From NCBI GenBank assembly GCA_000729835.1, contig JFHB01000021.1, positions 1 to 64,000 of the forward strand: 64,000 nt of DNA. The letters are read 5' to 3'. This DNA comes from Atkinsonella hypoxylon (lineage: Eukaryota > Ascomycota > Sordariomycetes > Hypocreales > Clavicipitaceae). The notes under the pieces are model-generated. The model did not search any database. It had not been told where the DNA came from and worked only from the letters and a program-made list of their open reading frames with translations. The position numbers were made by a program, and so were the translations under genes. This document shows positions 32,801-43,698 of the stretch, piece after piece. The first letter of the stretch is position 1. The number at the start of each line of letters is the position of its first letter.

Positions 32801-35110
32801 CGAACTATGGTCAAACTAGCAGCTGTCGGAGAAGTAGCGTCAAGCTGGCGGTGGGATCGCCTAGGACCGCGACTTGGAGTCCAGGTAATCTTCCATTTGT
32901 TTTGCCTGACTACTCTCCGAGCGGCACGCCGGTGCTAGTATCACCCAAAGTGGGCTCTGGGACAAATGCTAAGAGTGTCGAAGCAGGACCGAGACCTGTG
33001 TCGCCGGGTGAAATTAGCCCCAGCTCTCCGCATTCTGGGAAGAAGAGCTCTGCCGATTTTACCTCCTCGAAGCGGAGGTCTCACGAGTCGGAGTCGAGCT
33101 TCAGGGACGCCGACGCTTATTTCTCGAAATCATTATCTCCATCCTCTTCACAACCTCCGTCTCGAGGCACAGAGCCTGCTCTAGTCAACGACAGCGATGA
33201 CGATTCTGATGACGGCTTATTTGCAATTCCCATCGCGGGCAGGAACAAAGAAAAAGTTGTCAGTTCTGGCAATGACCAAGCCTTATCGGCGGAACAGTCA
33301 AACGCGGAACGGCGTCCCCAATTGACTCTGAAAACCCGGTCAGTGTCATTCCAGTCTCCGCAGTCACTTGCCAGTATCGGGACTACTGAGAGCAGTACCG
33401 ATGGCGGCGCGCGAACGCGAAGGACCCCAGGTACTCCCGGCACAGATACGTGGGATTTTGATGATCGAGAAAGCCAGATCAATCGCCGAAAGTCGTTTAT
33501 TGAAAAGGACGTGTGGGCCAATCGACCCCCCACAGATGATTTGCTTAACAACTTGGACGATTTTTTCCCGAATCTTGATCTTGATGAACCTGTGCTAGAA
33601 GATAGTGCTGGGGGCGAATCCGTCGGAGGCATTGCCGATGACCGAAACAAGTCGAACTCGGCAGCTGGGCACGGTACGCCGACTAGTAATATGCCTGCAG
33701 CGGTCCCGCCATCATGCCAGCCGTCTTTGTATAACGATGGAGATACATTAGGTTCTGATGAGTCGACATTAAAAGCTACTGAACCACAAACTTCCAATCA
33801 CGCTGTCGCGCAACGGGTCATGCGAAGTGCTGGTGGATTGGGTCGGATGAAGTCTATTCGTGAAGTGGCCCGCGGAGCTCATGAGGCAAATAAGCGATAT
33901 ACAAGTATCTCGCAACCGGCAGACAACAAGTCCCGGACCAACCTCATGCGCCGCAAAAGTACCAAGATGTTCAACGCCAACATTGTGCAGATTCGACCCG
34001 ATCAGCGTGGCGGCATGGTGGTGCCAGAAGTTCCCAAAGATAACATACCCAAGCGGCAGACAACCTTTAGATGGTTCAAGGGCCAGCTTATTGGCAAGGG
34101 AACGTATGGTCGTGTCTATCTAGGTATGAATGCCACCACAGGCGAATTCTTGGCCGTCAAGGAAGTTGAAGTGAATGCAAAAGCCGCAGGCGGGGACAAG
34201 GCAAAGATGCGGGAAATGGTGGCGGCGCTGGACCAAGAAATCGATACGATGCAGCACTTGGATCACGACAACATTGTGCAATACTTGGGATGTGAACGCA
34301 AGGAGACCAGCATCAGCATCTTTTTGGAATACATTTCTGGTGGAAGTATTGGCTCGTGCCTTCGAAAGCATGGCAGATTCGAAGAGTCTGTTGTATCATC
34401 TTTGACTCGGCAGACGCTGTCTGGTTTGGCCTATCTCCATCGCGAGGGCATCCTACACAGAGATCTCAAAGCTGACAATATTCTACTGGATCTCGACGGT
34501 ACCTGCAAGATCAGCGACTTTGGTATCTCAAAGAAGACGGACAACATTTATGGCAATGATAAGACAAACTCAATGCAAGGTTCAGTGTTTTGGATGGCTC
34601 CCGAGGTGATTCGATCTCAAACAGGGTACAGTGCCAAGGTAGACATATGGAGTCTCGGGTGCGTTGTGCTGGAAATGTTTGCCGGACGGCGGCCGTGGAG
34701 CAAGGAAGAAACCGTAGGGGCCATCTACAAGATTGCAAATGGAGGAAGACCTCCTATTCCAGAGGATATTGAGGATACCATCTGCCCATTTGCTGTAGCA
34801 TTCATGATGGATTGTTTCCAAGTGTATGTCGTTGCCCGCTTCCTCTGCGTCTCTCTTCCCTCAATTCCTGCTTTAAGTTTTGTCTTTCAATTTTCTCTTC
34901 ATTCCGGGATCCTCCCGGTTTGCGTGTCATCGGGTCGTCTGTTCAACATGCAAGACAAGTTATACTAACATTGTGGCTAGCAACCCAGATGATCGCCCTA
35001 CAGCCGACAGGCTCCTATCGGAACACCCGTTCTGCTTTCTAGACCCCAACTACAACTTTTACGATACAGAATTGTACACCAAGATCAAGGATGCGTACAA
35101 AACTTCATAA
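29871..35110 (+). CDS. BCK1: Cell-wall-integrity MAP kinase kinase kinase BCK1
   Basis: Exons 29871-30890, 31018-34823 and 34981-35110 encode 1651 residues. Bck1 is the MAPKKK that relays Pkc1 signals to Mkk and Slt2/Mps1. The N-terminus is Pro-rich (PPPPPP stretches). It is followed by a SAM-like helical region (WPLNTVLIWLAQNQFSKDW, residues about 215-280) and a ubiquitin-like/RA region near residues 590-680 (ARAFVLATTDHWNYRLCDIT). A long Ser/Pro-rich disordered region comes next. The kinase domain spans about 1358-1645: GKGTYGRVYLG, VKEVEVN, HRDLKADN with the catalytic Asp near 1489, DFGISKK, GSVFWMAPEV, and VNPDDRPTADRLLSEHPF across the last intron. That intron (157 bp) has stops in frame, so its retention would remove the end of the C-lobe. 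Length fits filamentous-fungal orthologues. Confidence 0.92.
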
Positions 35111-35163
35111 ATGCAATTTCTCTGCGACACCTGATAGAATTTAATTATTATTTTTTTCCTTTG

Positions 35164-35187
35164 TTTTTTTTTTTTTTTTTTTTTTTT
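35164..35187. repeat. Poly-T tract downstream of BCK1
   Basis: A homopolymer of about 24 T immediately 3' of BCK1. Confidence 0.8.
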
Positions 35188-36161
35188 CAGGGAACGAGGC
35201 TTGAAGCCACAAGAGAAAACCAAGCCGCTTCAAACGGATACCTTTTGTATAAGAGTCATTAAGCGGTACATATGTATGTGCGAATAGGGCGCATGGTTTG
35301 GCGTTGGGATGGATTGTAGGATACAAAGGACACGACGACATGACGTATATAGATAATACATTGATGGCTACCCATTTGGATTGATTGTGGCCATGCATAT
35401 ACAGCACTTCTAATCATGATATTGGCTTGGTATCCCGTCATGAATTGCAATGAAAATCTTGAGAAATTACTAAGTACAATTGTATGTACTGTATATCTGG
35501 TCGCAGTCACTGCACCAATGTCACGCCATAGCAGCACATGTTTCTTGCGTTTCGTGCATAGCATCTGGTGAGCCTGAAATTGTGCGAAAATCCGCCAGGA
35601 GAGGCGGTCGCTTTTGATAAACTTTGTTTCTGCATCCAGGGTAGGGTAGAATGGGTGTCTCACGCGGGTCGGTACAAACGTGGCTAGTTCTCATTTCGTC
35701 ATTATTTCACACAGTTTTACATAACGAGGTCTGACCGGCCACGTTCTTTTTGCAGCTACCTGGGTGCCTAGGTGCCTAAGTCAAAAAGTGTCGTTGGTAC
35801 GGAGTACTCGGCCTTGATATACAAAAGAGCCCCACCTGTCGCCCTCTCGTGGGGATAGATCTCATGATAAGCTTTCGGCCCGCGCTATTCTGGCAATTTT
35901 ACGCTTGTCCGACTGCAATAGTTATTCCCATTACCCTTGTAGTGTAACGCCCCACTTTCTTGGCAAAAGGGCTGCGAGCGAAAGGAGAACCAAAGAAGCG
36001 GCACGGGTACTCCGTATACGAACAAGACTTTGTACTCTATTTCCCTAGTAAATTAACTACCATGGTGCTCGAATAACGTGTGTCACTTCCCAAATCGTGC
36101 GTGACACTGTGAGACAGAAAGAAATAAAGCCGCACAAGGAATGGAGGGCGACAGGGTGGAC

Positions 36162-36184
36162 TGGCCTTGGCCTTGGCCTTGGCC
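36162..36184. repeat. GGCCTT hexanucleotide repeat
   Basis: About 3.7 head-to-tail copies of GGCCTT in an otherwise unremarkable intergenic region. Confidence 0.8.
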
Positions 36185-37184
36185 CTTTACCCGGGTTTGT
36201 CTTGGCCTCGGATCAGCGGCAAGCCTAGCCAAACCTCTCTTCCGTCCCCTCCCTTATAGAAGCTTATCGGCGATCCTACATTAATTGGTGTTCTAAGCTA
36301 AGTGCCACGAATCCATAGAACTAAGTATCTCGTTGTATATCTGGAATATGTGGGGACTTAATCAAAGTGAAATTCGCACCTGATTGGTCAAGTACCTAGA
36401 GCCAATGCCACCCAGCTGTTGGTCTTAGCGGTACGCAAAGTGGAAAAGCGGTACCCACGACTGTCGCTAATGCTCCATACGGGTACCCGTATATCTTGTG
36501 AGTGGTGGCAGGAGATAATTCCCATGGCTCTTGCCCATTCGTCTGCTCTCTCTCGCTCGGACATTGGAAACTTGTCATCTTGCCTCTCCTCTGTACCCAT
36601 TTCTCAGTCGGTCGAGACGAATACAAACTGCGACGCGGAGTAGACCAGTTTCACTTGTCCATCTTGGTGCAGTTATTTCTGCGTGGCGCAACACCTGGTT
36701 GTCGCTAGTATACCATTAGTATAACATTCCATTCCGCGTTTTGTCTTGGAGGCGTTTTGGCTGAAGTCACATCCCCACGCGCAGTATACTGATCGACTGC
36801 TTTAGCCTTGCCGCCGATATATACCTTGTTTTAACCCTGCTTGCTTTCTAGAACAGATGGTTTCAGTCGTCCGGCTTGGCTTTTCTTTCTCGACAAATTT
36901 TCTTCCCCTTTATTTTTTTTAAAAAAACTTGCCTAGTCCTTGCATTCATACTCGATCATCTATCAAGGTAGCGTGAACACGCGCAATATAGACTTGAAGA
37001 AGCTCTCCCCACTAGACCGGATCTTGAGCAATGCAGACTCTTTATTAATTCTTGTTCGGCGTCACTGACTTTCCCTGCAAGCGATGTTGACTCTGTCGCA
37101 TGTTTAAACCCCTTATAAAGCGCAACACGCTGCTGCATCTTTTCATCCATTGAATAGGTGGCCTTTGCTATTTGTTTTTTTATC

Positions 37185-40100
37185 ATGTTAAGAAGACGTC
37201 ATAGACTGTTTATAGTCTTGGCCTCGGTCTTCGTCGTCCTACTGTATCGAAGCTTGCAAAACTCCTGGGACATTCAACAGCCGAAGCCTGCTGTTGTGGA
37301 ACAACCATTCAGACCAGCCGATGTTCCTGCATCAGACCCGGACGAACCGCCTCCACCTGCAACGTCAAAGCCATTGGTAAATCTTCATGGCAAGGAGACA
37401 CCGGGAGTCGATCATGTTGCTCAGAAAGTACACGATGACAAGGCGATCGGTGTCGAGGAACCCATCCCTCCATCAGGCAATATTGGCGCTGGCACAGATG
37501 AGAAGAAGAAGAAGCTGCCATCCGGTACCGATGCCAGTGACCGTCTCGACGATCGCACTAGCTCCGGCTTCAAACCAACTCTCCAACTTGAAACTGAAAC
37601 TGAAAAACACTCAGATCAAGAGCAGGATATGCCTATCCAGAAACCTATAAGTGACGATCCAATACCGCATCAGAGCCCTCCCACCAAAGTACATTGGAAG
37701 AGGCCTAAAGAACATTTCCCCTTGCCCAAGGGGTCCATCATCACTCTGCCTACAGGTACCGCGAAAAAGATACCCAAAATTCAACACATCTTTCCTCCGG
37801 AATCGGAGGGCCCGAAGAAGAAGCGTCTCCAACGCCAGGCCATTGTCAAGAAGGAAATTCAACGGTCCTGGGCCGGTTACAGGAAATATGCGTGGATGCA
37901 TGACGAGCTTAGACCAGCCTCAAATGGTTCTCGTGATCCGTTCTGCGGCTGGGCAGCCACGTTGGTCGACTCGCTAGATACACTATGGATTGCCGGGCTG
38001 AAAAGCGAGTTCGACGAAGCAGCCAAAGCGGCCAAGAATATCGACTTCACATTCACCGAACGTTCAAAAATCCCAGTCTTCGAGACCACCATCAGGTATC
38101 TTGGAGGCTTGATAGCAGCTTACGACGTCAGTGGTGGTGCGTCCGGCGGCTACTCCTTCCTATTAGACAAGGCTGTCGAGCTTGCAGAAGTTTTAATGGG
38201 CATCTTCGACACGCCGAACAGGATGCCTATACTGTACTATTCGTGGAGACCCGAGGAAGCGTCGGAGCCCCGTCGAGCAGATAGTGCTGGCATGGCAGAG
38301 CTAGCAACTTTGTCAATGGAATTCACTCATCTCGCCCAAGCCACAGGCCAGCACAAGTACTACGATGCTGTTGATCGCATCACAAATGGACTCATCGACA
38401 TGCAGAAGAACGGTACACTAGTTCCTGGGTTATTTCCTGAGAGTCTGGATATATCTGGGTGTAATAGAACGGCTACCAATGAACGGGATTATATGACTAG
38501 ATTTGCTAAGAGCCAGATGGAGTCAGCAGACATCCCCAAAGAGCCCGAAGGTTATGATGGAACTTCCAGTCAATCAAGGACCGCTTTAGGTGACGGCCTC
38601 GAGCGACGAGCTCCAGTGTCTATGGAGGAAGACGATGTGGATGCCGCGGTTGTTACCGACAGGGAACGAGAATTTCAGCCTCACCGCAAGACTCATGTTT
38701 TCCTCGATGAAGATGAAGACGCCTGGGACTGTGTTCCACAGGGCTTCACGCCAGCAGATTCCGGCTTCCAAAGGTTTCACATGGGTGGTGGGCAAGATTC
38801 GGCTTACGAGTATTTTGGCAAGGTACGTGTAAAAGTTGGACATAAAACTCTTTTCTTTTTGGCCCACGGATAACTCAAGCGAATTAGGAATATCTTCTGC
38901 TTGGTGGTAGGGAAACAAAATATCAAAAGTTGTACGAAGATTCGGTCGAGGGTATCAACAAGCATCTCTTATTTCGGCCAATGATTCCTGGTGACTGGGA
39001 TGTCATCTTTCCCGCCGCTGTTAGCTTAAGCACGTCTAAACATTTCACAGCTGACGTTAAGTACGAGGTAACACATCTGACGTGCTTTATTGGCGGTATG
39101 TATGCTCTTGGAGGAAAGCTTTTCGACCGAGAAAAGGACCTTCAGTATGCAGAAAAATTGACCAACGGCTGTGTCTGGGCGTATCAATCCACTGCAAGTG
39201 GAATCATGCCCGAGAATGCATATGTGATTCCCTGCCCTACATTAGAGAAATGCAGCTTCAATAAGACTTTGTGGAGGCAAAAGACTGATCCAATGTTTGA
39301 TTTGCGGGAACAGCAAGGTCTCGAATGGGAGGAAAAGGAGAGGGAACGACAAAAATTGGTCCAAGAAGAGGCTGAGCGCCAAAATTCAGAGATGGCAACG
39401 GATGCCAAGCTAGAGGATACCGAAACTTCCGAGGTCACTGACAAAACGGGTTCTGCGACCTCTTCAACTCCCACCTCTCCCGATTCAGAGAAGATCTCAT
39501 CCTTGGCAAAACGAGCTGCGATCCCCGTTGCGCCTTCAGAGTCCAATGCCGAAACCAGCCCAGGTGCAAACAAAAAGTCCAGTTCAGAAGCCGAGGAGAC
39601 GACAGGCAATGACTCTGGCATCTTCCAGGCTGCCAAGGGGCAGTCTTCCGAGACAAGCAATGCAATCCCAATTCTCAAAGAAGAATACCATTCGCGTCCG
39701 CCAGTACCTAGTATATCAGAGTTTGATAACAACTCTGGAGGACGGCCAGGCAAGCCTGCCACTCATCAGGAGTACGGGCAAAAGGAGATGGGCGATGCTA
39801 CGCCTCCTGGCTACAGCGTTATTTTGTCAACAAAATACATTCTTCGGTACGTTGAGTTTTTTTTTCCCTCTCAGACGACACCGCCTTGTCCAGTTGCGCT
39901 AAGTTTTAATTCTCGGTAGACCTGAAGCCATAGAATCAGTGTGGTACATGTACCGAATCACTGGTGACCCGATCTGGATGGAAAAGGGCTGGACCATGTT
40001 CGAGGCAACCATGAAGGCGACACGGACCTCTACAGCCAACAGCGCGATTGGCAATGTGCTTTCCGAAGACGGCTACATTCTCGACGGGATGGAAAGCTTC

Positions 40101-40208
40101 TGGTTGGCCGAAACACTCAAGTACTACTACTTGCTGTTTTCGGAGCCTGACGTGATCAGCCTAGACGAGTGGGTTCTCAACACGGAAGCCCACCCCTTCA
40201 AGCTATAG
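37185..40208 (+). CDS. GH47 class I alpha-mannosidase, type II membrane protein (MNL2-like)
   Basis: Exons 37185-38822, 38888-39846 and 39920-40208 encode 961 residues. Class I (GH47) mannosidases trim alpha-1,2-mannose in the ER/Golgi; Mnl2-like members assist glycoprotein degradation. The N-terminus MLRRRHRLFIVLASVFVVLL is a type II signal anchor. A Pro/Glu/Lys-rich stalk (to about residue 215) follows. The catalytic domain then begins at GYRKYAWMHDELRP, with DPFCGWAATLVDSLDTLWI, FETTIRYLGGLIAAYDVSGG, EYLLLGGRETKYQKLY across intron 1, YILRPEAIESVWYMYRITGD across intron 2, MESFWLAETLKYYYLLF and the terminal NTEAHPF, whose Thr binds calcium. Two low-complexity inserts break the barrel (about residues 445-515 and 690-860). 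The 37185 ATG is the first in frame. Confidence 0.87.
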
Positions 40209-41159
40209 ATGAGGAGTTGATTTGTCCTCGCGATATTCTTTATACGTCCATGACATGACATCAGCGCATTACCCCTGTTTCTCTACGTCTCCTTGTTCCC
40301 TTGTCCTGGAGATGAGAGCAACAGTTCTCAGACATGTACATATGTATGCAATTCATTGTATCCGCACCTTGTTCAGTTTTATACATTCCTGGCGTTTGAA
40401 GGGGAATAATTGCGTTTAGTTAGGTATCTTTAGGTGAACGTGAGATATATTTACTGATAGCATCAATATTTCGATGCCAAATTACCATTACATGCAGTCA
40501 CAAAGCATGGATTTGTATTGCTAATCAAGCATAAAGTGCAGATTCTTCTACGTGGTGCTTCTCACGAGTATGTGTTCAAGTGTCAACTGTATTGTTTCAT
40601 TCTCATATATGTCCACCCATCCATCCATCCATCTATCAAGCATTTACCAATCGACAAGAAAAACTCATTGTCGTTCATCCTTTTCATCGTACATAGTGTC
40701 TCACAGTCTCATTGGTCAACTAGTCCATCCTGACCCTCGTCTTGTCTTTTCCGAAGTATGGCCTATTCCCAGATTCGAAAAGCAAGCCGCCGGGATTATC
40801 AAGACCATCTTGCCAGGGCCTAATACCCCACAGGGATCGTCGATCGAACCGCACGAAGTAGAGTTGAGTCAGGATGGATTGATGAGTTGTCATTCGGATG
40901 TTAGACTGGGCCTTTGTTCGTATTAATGATGTAAGTGTGGGATAACAAAACGACCTCCTGGTAAACTCCAATGCTGATGCGAACCTTTGCCCCCATCTCT
41001 ATATACCAAAATGTTTTTTTGTCATCGCGCCCAATCTTTGGGGGAAATCTTATGCTCGTCACATGTACATTTTTAAAATCAAGGAAAAACCGGAACAAGT
41101 TGAAGATCAATGACTTCGTTTGATCCGTGCAACAAGCACTACTGGAGCGCACAGCTTGC
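40209..41159. other. Convergent intergenic region GH47 / FIG1
   Basis: 951 bp between converging stop codons. A short CATCCATC array (40615-40635) is visible. No gene was recognised; the left part is AT-rich 3' flank. Confidence 0.5.
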
Positions 41160-42063
41160 TCAACTGTGCATCATCTTGCCCAAGACATTCATACTCAATA
41201 TCATGATAAGGAGACCAACTGCAACGATGATTAGCAGCGTAAACGAGAACCAACCCAATACCATGGCGCTGGTCCCCACACCGCTCTTGACGGACCCGTT
41301 ACCGAAGTCTTGGGCTATTATAGATGCGGCGACCGACGCTGTGTGTTGCCACAACACGGACACCAAGATGAAGATGGACGAGATGAAGATGATGGCGAGT
41401 GCAACCTGAGACACAGCTCGCGGGGGAAAAGGCTTGACCTCGCGCTCAGAGCCCTCAGAGTCTTCCTCCTCATGCCAGCCGGGGAAGGTGGCGAGTAGGA
41501 TCAGACATATGAAGGCGAAGATGATGGCAATGATACTACAATATCCGTCAGTAACAGGCATAACTCAGTATTTGGCACGAATTCTAGTGTCCCACTTACA
41601 CCAAGTAAGGGAAGACAATCATGTCTTTAAATTGACCTGCTAACCAAATCAAGTTGAGTGGATCTTGGTCAACAGGGACCTCCTTGGCCAAGGCAGTAGC
41701 ATTGTTACTACAGAGCCATGACCCTCCGTCCGGATTGACACAGATGCCGAAATATCCAACCCGGGCCTGAAGTCTAGCACTGCCGGCGATATTGGCGATG
41801 GCACTGTAGGCGTTGTAGTCGACTTGTGCTGTGTCAGGCACAGGCTGATATTTTTCATAGTACAGTGAAATGAGAAAAATGTCGGGTATCATTGGTGACG
41901 AAGACGAGCAGCCTGCCAGTAGTAGAGATAGGAGAATTATGGCGATGGCTATCAAAATCATCAACACATGGTGATAGCCTAGGAACGGTATGAACCGCTG
42001 CCAGCCCAGTCGAAATCGCGGCATATTGCGAGCTGAAGTGCTACTGCTGGTCCTACTTGCCAT
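41160..42063 (-). CDS. FIG1: Fig1-family calcium regulator and membrane fusion protein
   Basis: On the minus strand, exons 41600-42063 and 41160-41535 (64-bp intron, phase 2) encode 279 residues. Fig1 is a four-helix, claudin-like plasma-membrane protein needed for low-affinity calcium influx and cell fusion during mating. TM1 is in MILIAIAIILLSLLLAGC. The extracellular loop contains the family signature RVGYFGICVNPDGGSWLCS with its Cys pair. TM2 (IIAIIFAFICLILLATF), TM3 (ALAIIFISSIFILVSVLW) and TM4 (FTLLIIVAVGLLIMILSM) follow. Between TM2 and TM3 there is a short acidic cytosolic loop. The exon 2 start restores LV-II with the intron removed. It is divergent from the RINT1-like gene. Confidence 0.85.
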
Positions 42064-43698
42064 GAACTATGAGACGAAGGGGGCCCTTACGGGGGTAATC
42101 TTTGTGCAGACGTCAAAAGGCAGCCTGCATGGACCCGTCGTCGTCAATGCTTCAGGTTGAAAGGCGCCTGCGGCGCAGAAGCAGAGATTCGCGCCTGTTC
42201 GTTTCTTTTCAAGCCACGAACAGCTTGAACCGAGTCACAGGGAGTCTGCTCGACGGGCGGAACCCGCAAACACAGGTCTTCAGGTGAGATACTCGTGGTC
42301 TTCTCTCGAATTTTCCGGATGTCCAACGCGGCGGTGATCCCGGATCGGCTCGTCGTGTGGGTATTGTCTCCGTTGTTCTCGACAATCCGTGGAATGTAAA
42401 GCTTTGCTCAGGGGTTGCTTGAGTCGTTCTCGCTAGATTGAACTTTGAGACCAGCGGCTTCGTTCCGTGTTCTGAGCCGGCACGTGGGCGCTGGGTTATC
42501 TGGAATGTAATTCGTGAGGTTTATCTTTCAATCTCGAGCACTGCTAGCGTGAGTAGAGGCAATGATGGATTAGGTAGTCAGTAGATCAGGTGTGGACCAA
42601 GAACTTAAATTGAGGAATGTAGGAAAGCAGGAAAGGAAAGGGAAGAGTAGCGTTGTATGCCTCTTTTCTTCCTCGACAATAAAGAATCGACGGTGGTCAC
42701 GGAATGTGCGGGTGCTATGTCGTAAAGCTCTCTCGTCTTAGGGCGCAGCGTAAAAGGGCACTTTCTTTTCTGGAAAATCGGATGGCTGGGATAGAGTTAC
42801 GTTTGAATGAGTAGAGTAGGTGGTCAAAGTCGTAGCAAGCACGCCAACCATCTGGATTTCGGGGCGTTTGACGCCTTTTGCATGGGTTGTGCATGAGGAC
42901 TAACGCTGTGGTTGGCCCAGCCACGTTCTTTTCTATTTACTTGGGTTGACTAGGCGACGCGGCCCGGCCTGGTGGGTGCCGTGTGGGCCGGAGTGCTGGC
43001 AAACCAAGTGCGATGGGGTCCGGCGCTAGACAACCCAACAGGGGGGCACGTGGCGCGGAAATGCAGGGGTTCCGCGCGCCTGCTTGCCATCGAAAGGGAA
43101 GTGGGAAGGAGGTGGGAAAGTGACAGGGCCGTCTACGGCTCTTTCCAGAATGAGGGCCATTCAGCTCTCCAACCAAACGTTATGACGGCTTGGAGACGGA
43201 TCTTGTTGAGCATTGTGTGCCATTGTCAATCTGTTATTCCCATACCCTTTGTCTTTCTGCTACCTGTTGCAACAATTGCTGTCCGTGATGTGGCTATGTT
43301 TTCTTTCGTGATCTTGCTGTCGTGGTAATGTGGACTGAGTGGGATAGAATAGCCTTCATGAGACCGACTACTATTGGGCAGGGTTCTTATATGTGCCAGT
43401 CTTGAGAGCCTCTCTTAGGCGGCTGAACCCAGTAGTCTTGACGACAGTTGAATTTGTATGATATTGCTTGATGAGAAAGAAAGGTAGTAATGTTTGGACT
43501 ATTGAATTCTGTGTTTGCCTACCGCGACTTCTGATGGAAAAAAGCGTCATGTAACTAACTCTGATGTGGGCGAGGCGGAGGTGGAGCTCTTTATCGATAA
43601 AGAACGGCAACTGGGACAACCCACGTCACCTCATCGTAAATAACTTCCCGCACCAAAAGTTGCCTGAACCGCATCCCGCGCGGCAGCCCAGATATGAA
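42064..43698. promoter_or_regulatory. Divergent intergenic region FIG1 / RINT1-like
   Basis: 1635 bp upstream of both genes. Composition is ordinary and no repeat stands out. In other fungi FIG1 is pheromone-induced, but I did not find a convincing cluster of Ste12-type TGAAACA sites. The RINT1-like frame is open upstream to 43564. Confidence 0.45.

Larger units (their letters stand above)
35111..37184. other. 2.1-kb intergenic region BCK1 / GH47
   Basis: No convincing gene. It starts with a poly-T run of about 24 (35164-35187) some 55 bp after the BCK1 stop, and contains CTACCTGGGTGCCTAGGTGC (35757-35776), a GGCCTT array (36162-36184) and AGTACCTAGA (36391-36400). The last 300 bp upstream of the GH47 gene are C/T-rich. 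A 76-codon minus-strand frame at 36956-37186 was considered and rejected. Confidence 0.5.

Noticed and set aside
36956..37186. 76-codon minus-strand ORF beginning at the GH47 start region
   Set aside because: Its first part looks protein-like (MDEKMQQRVALYKGF) but it overlaps the GH47 start head-on, has no domain, and no splice partner was found.
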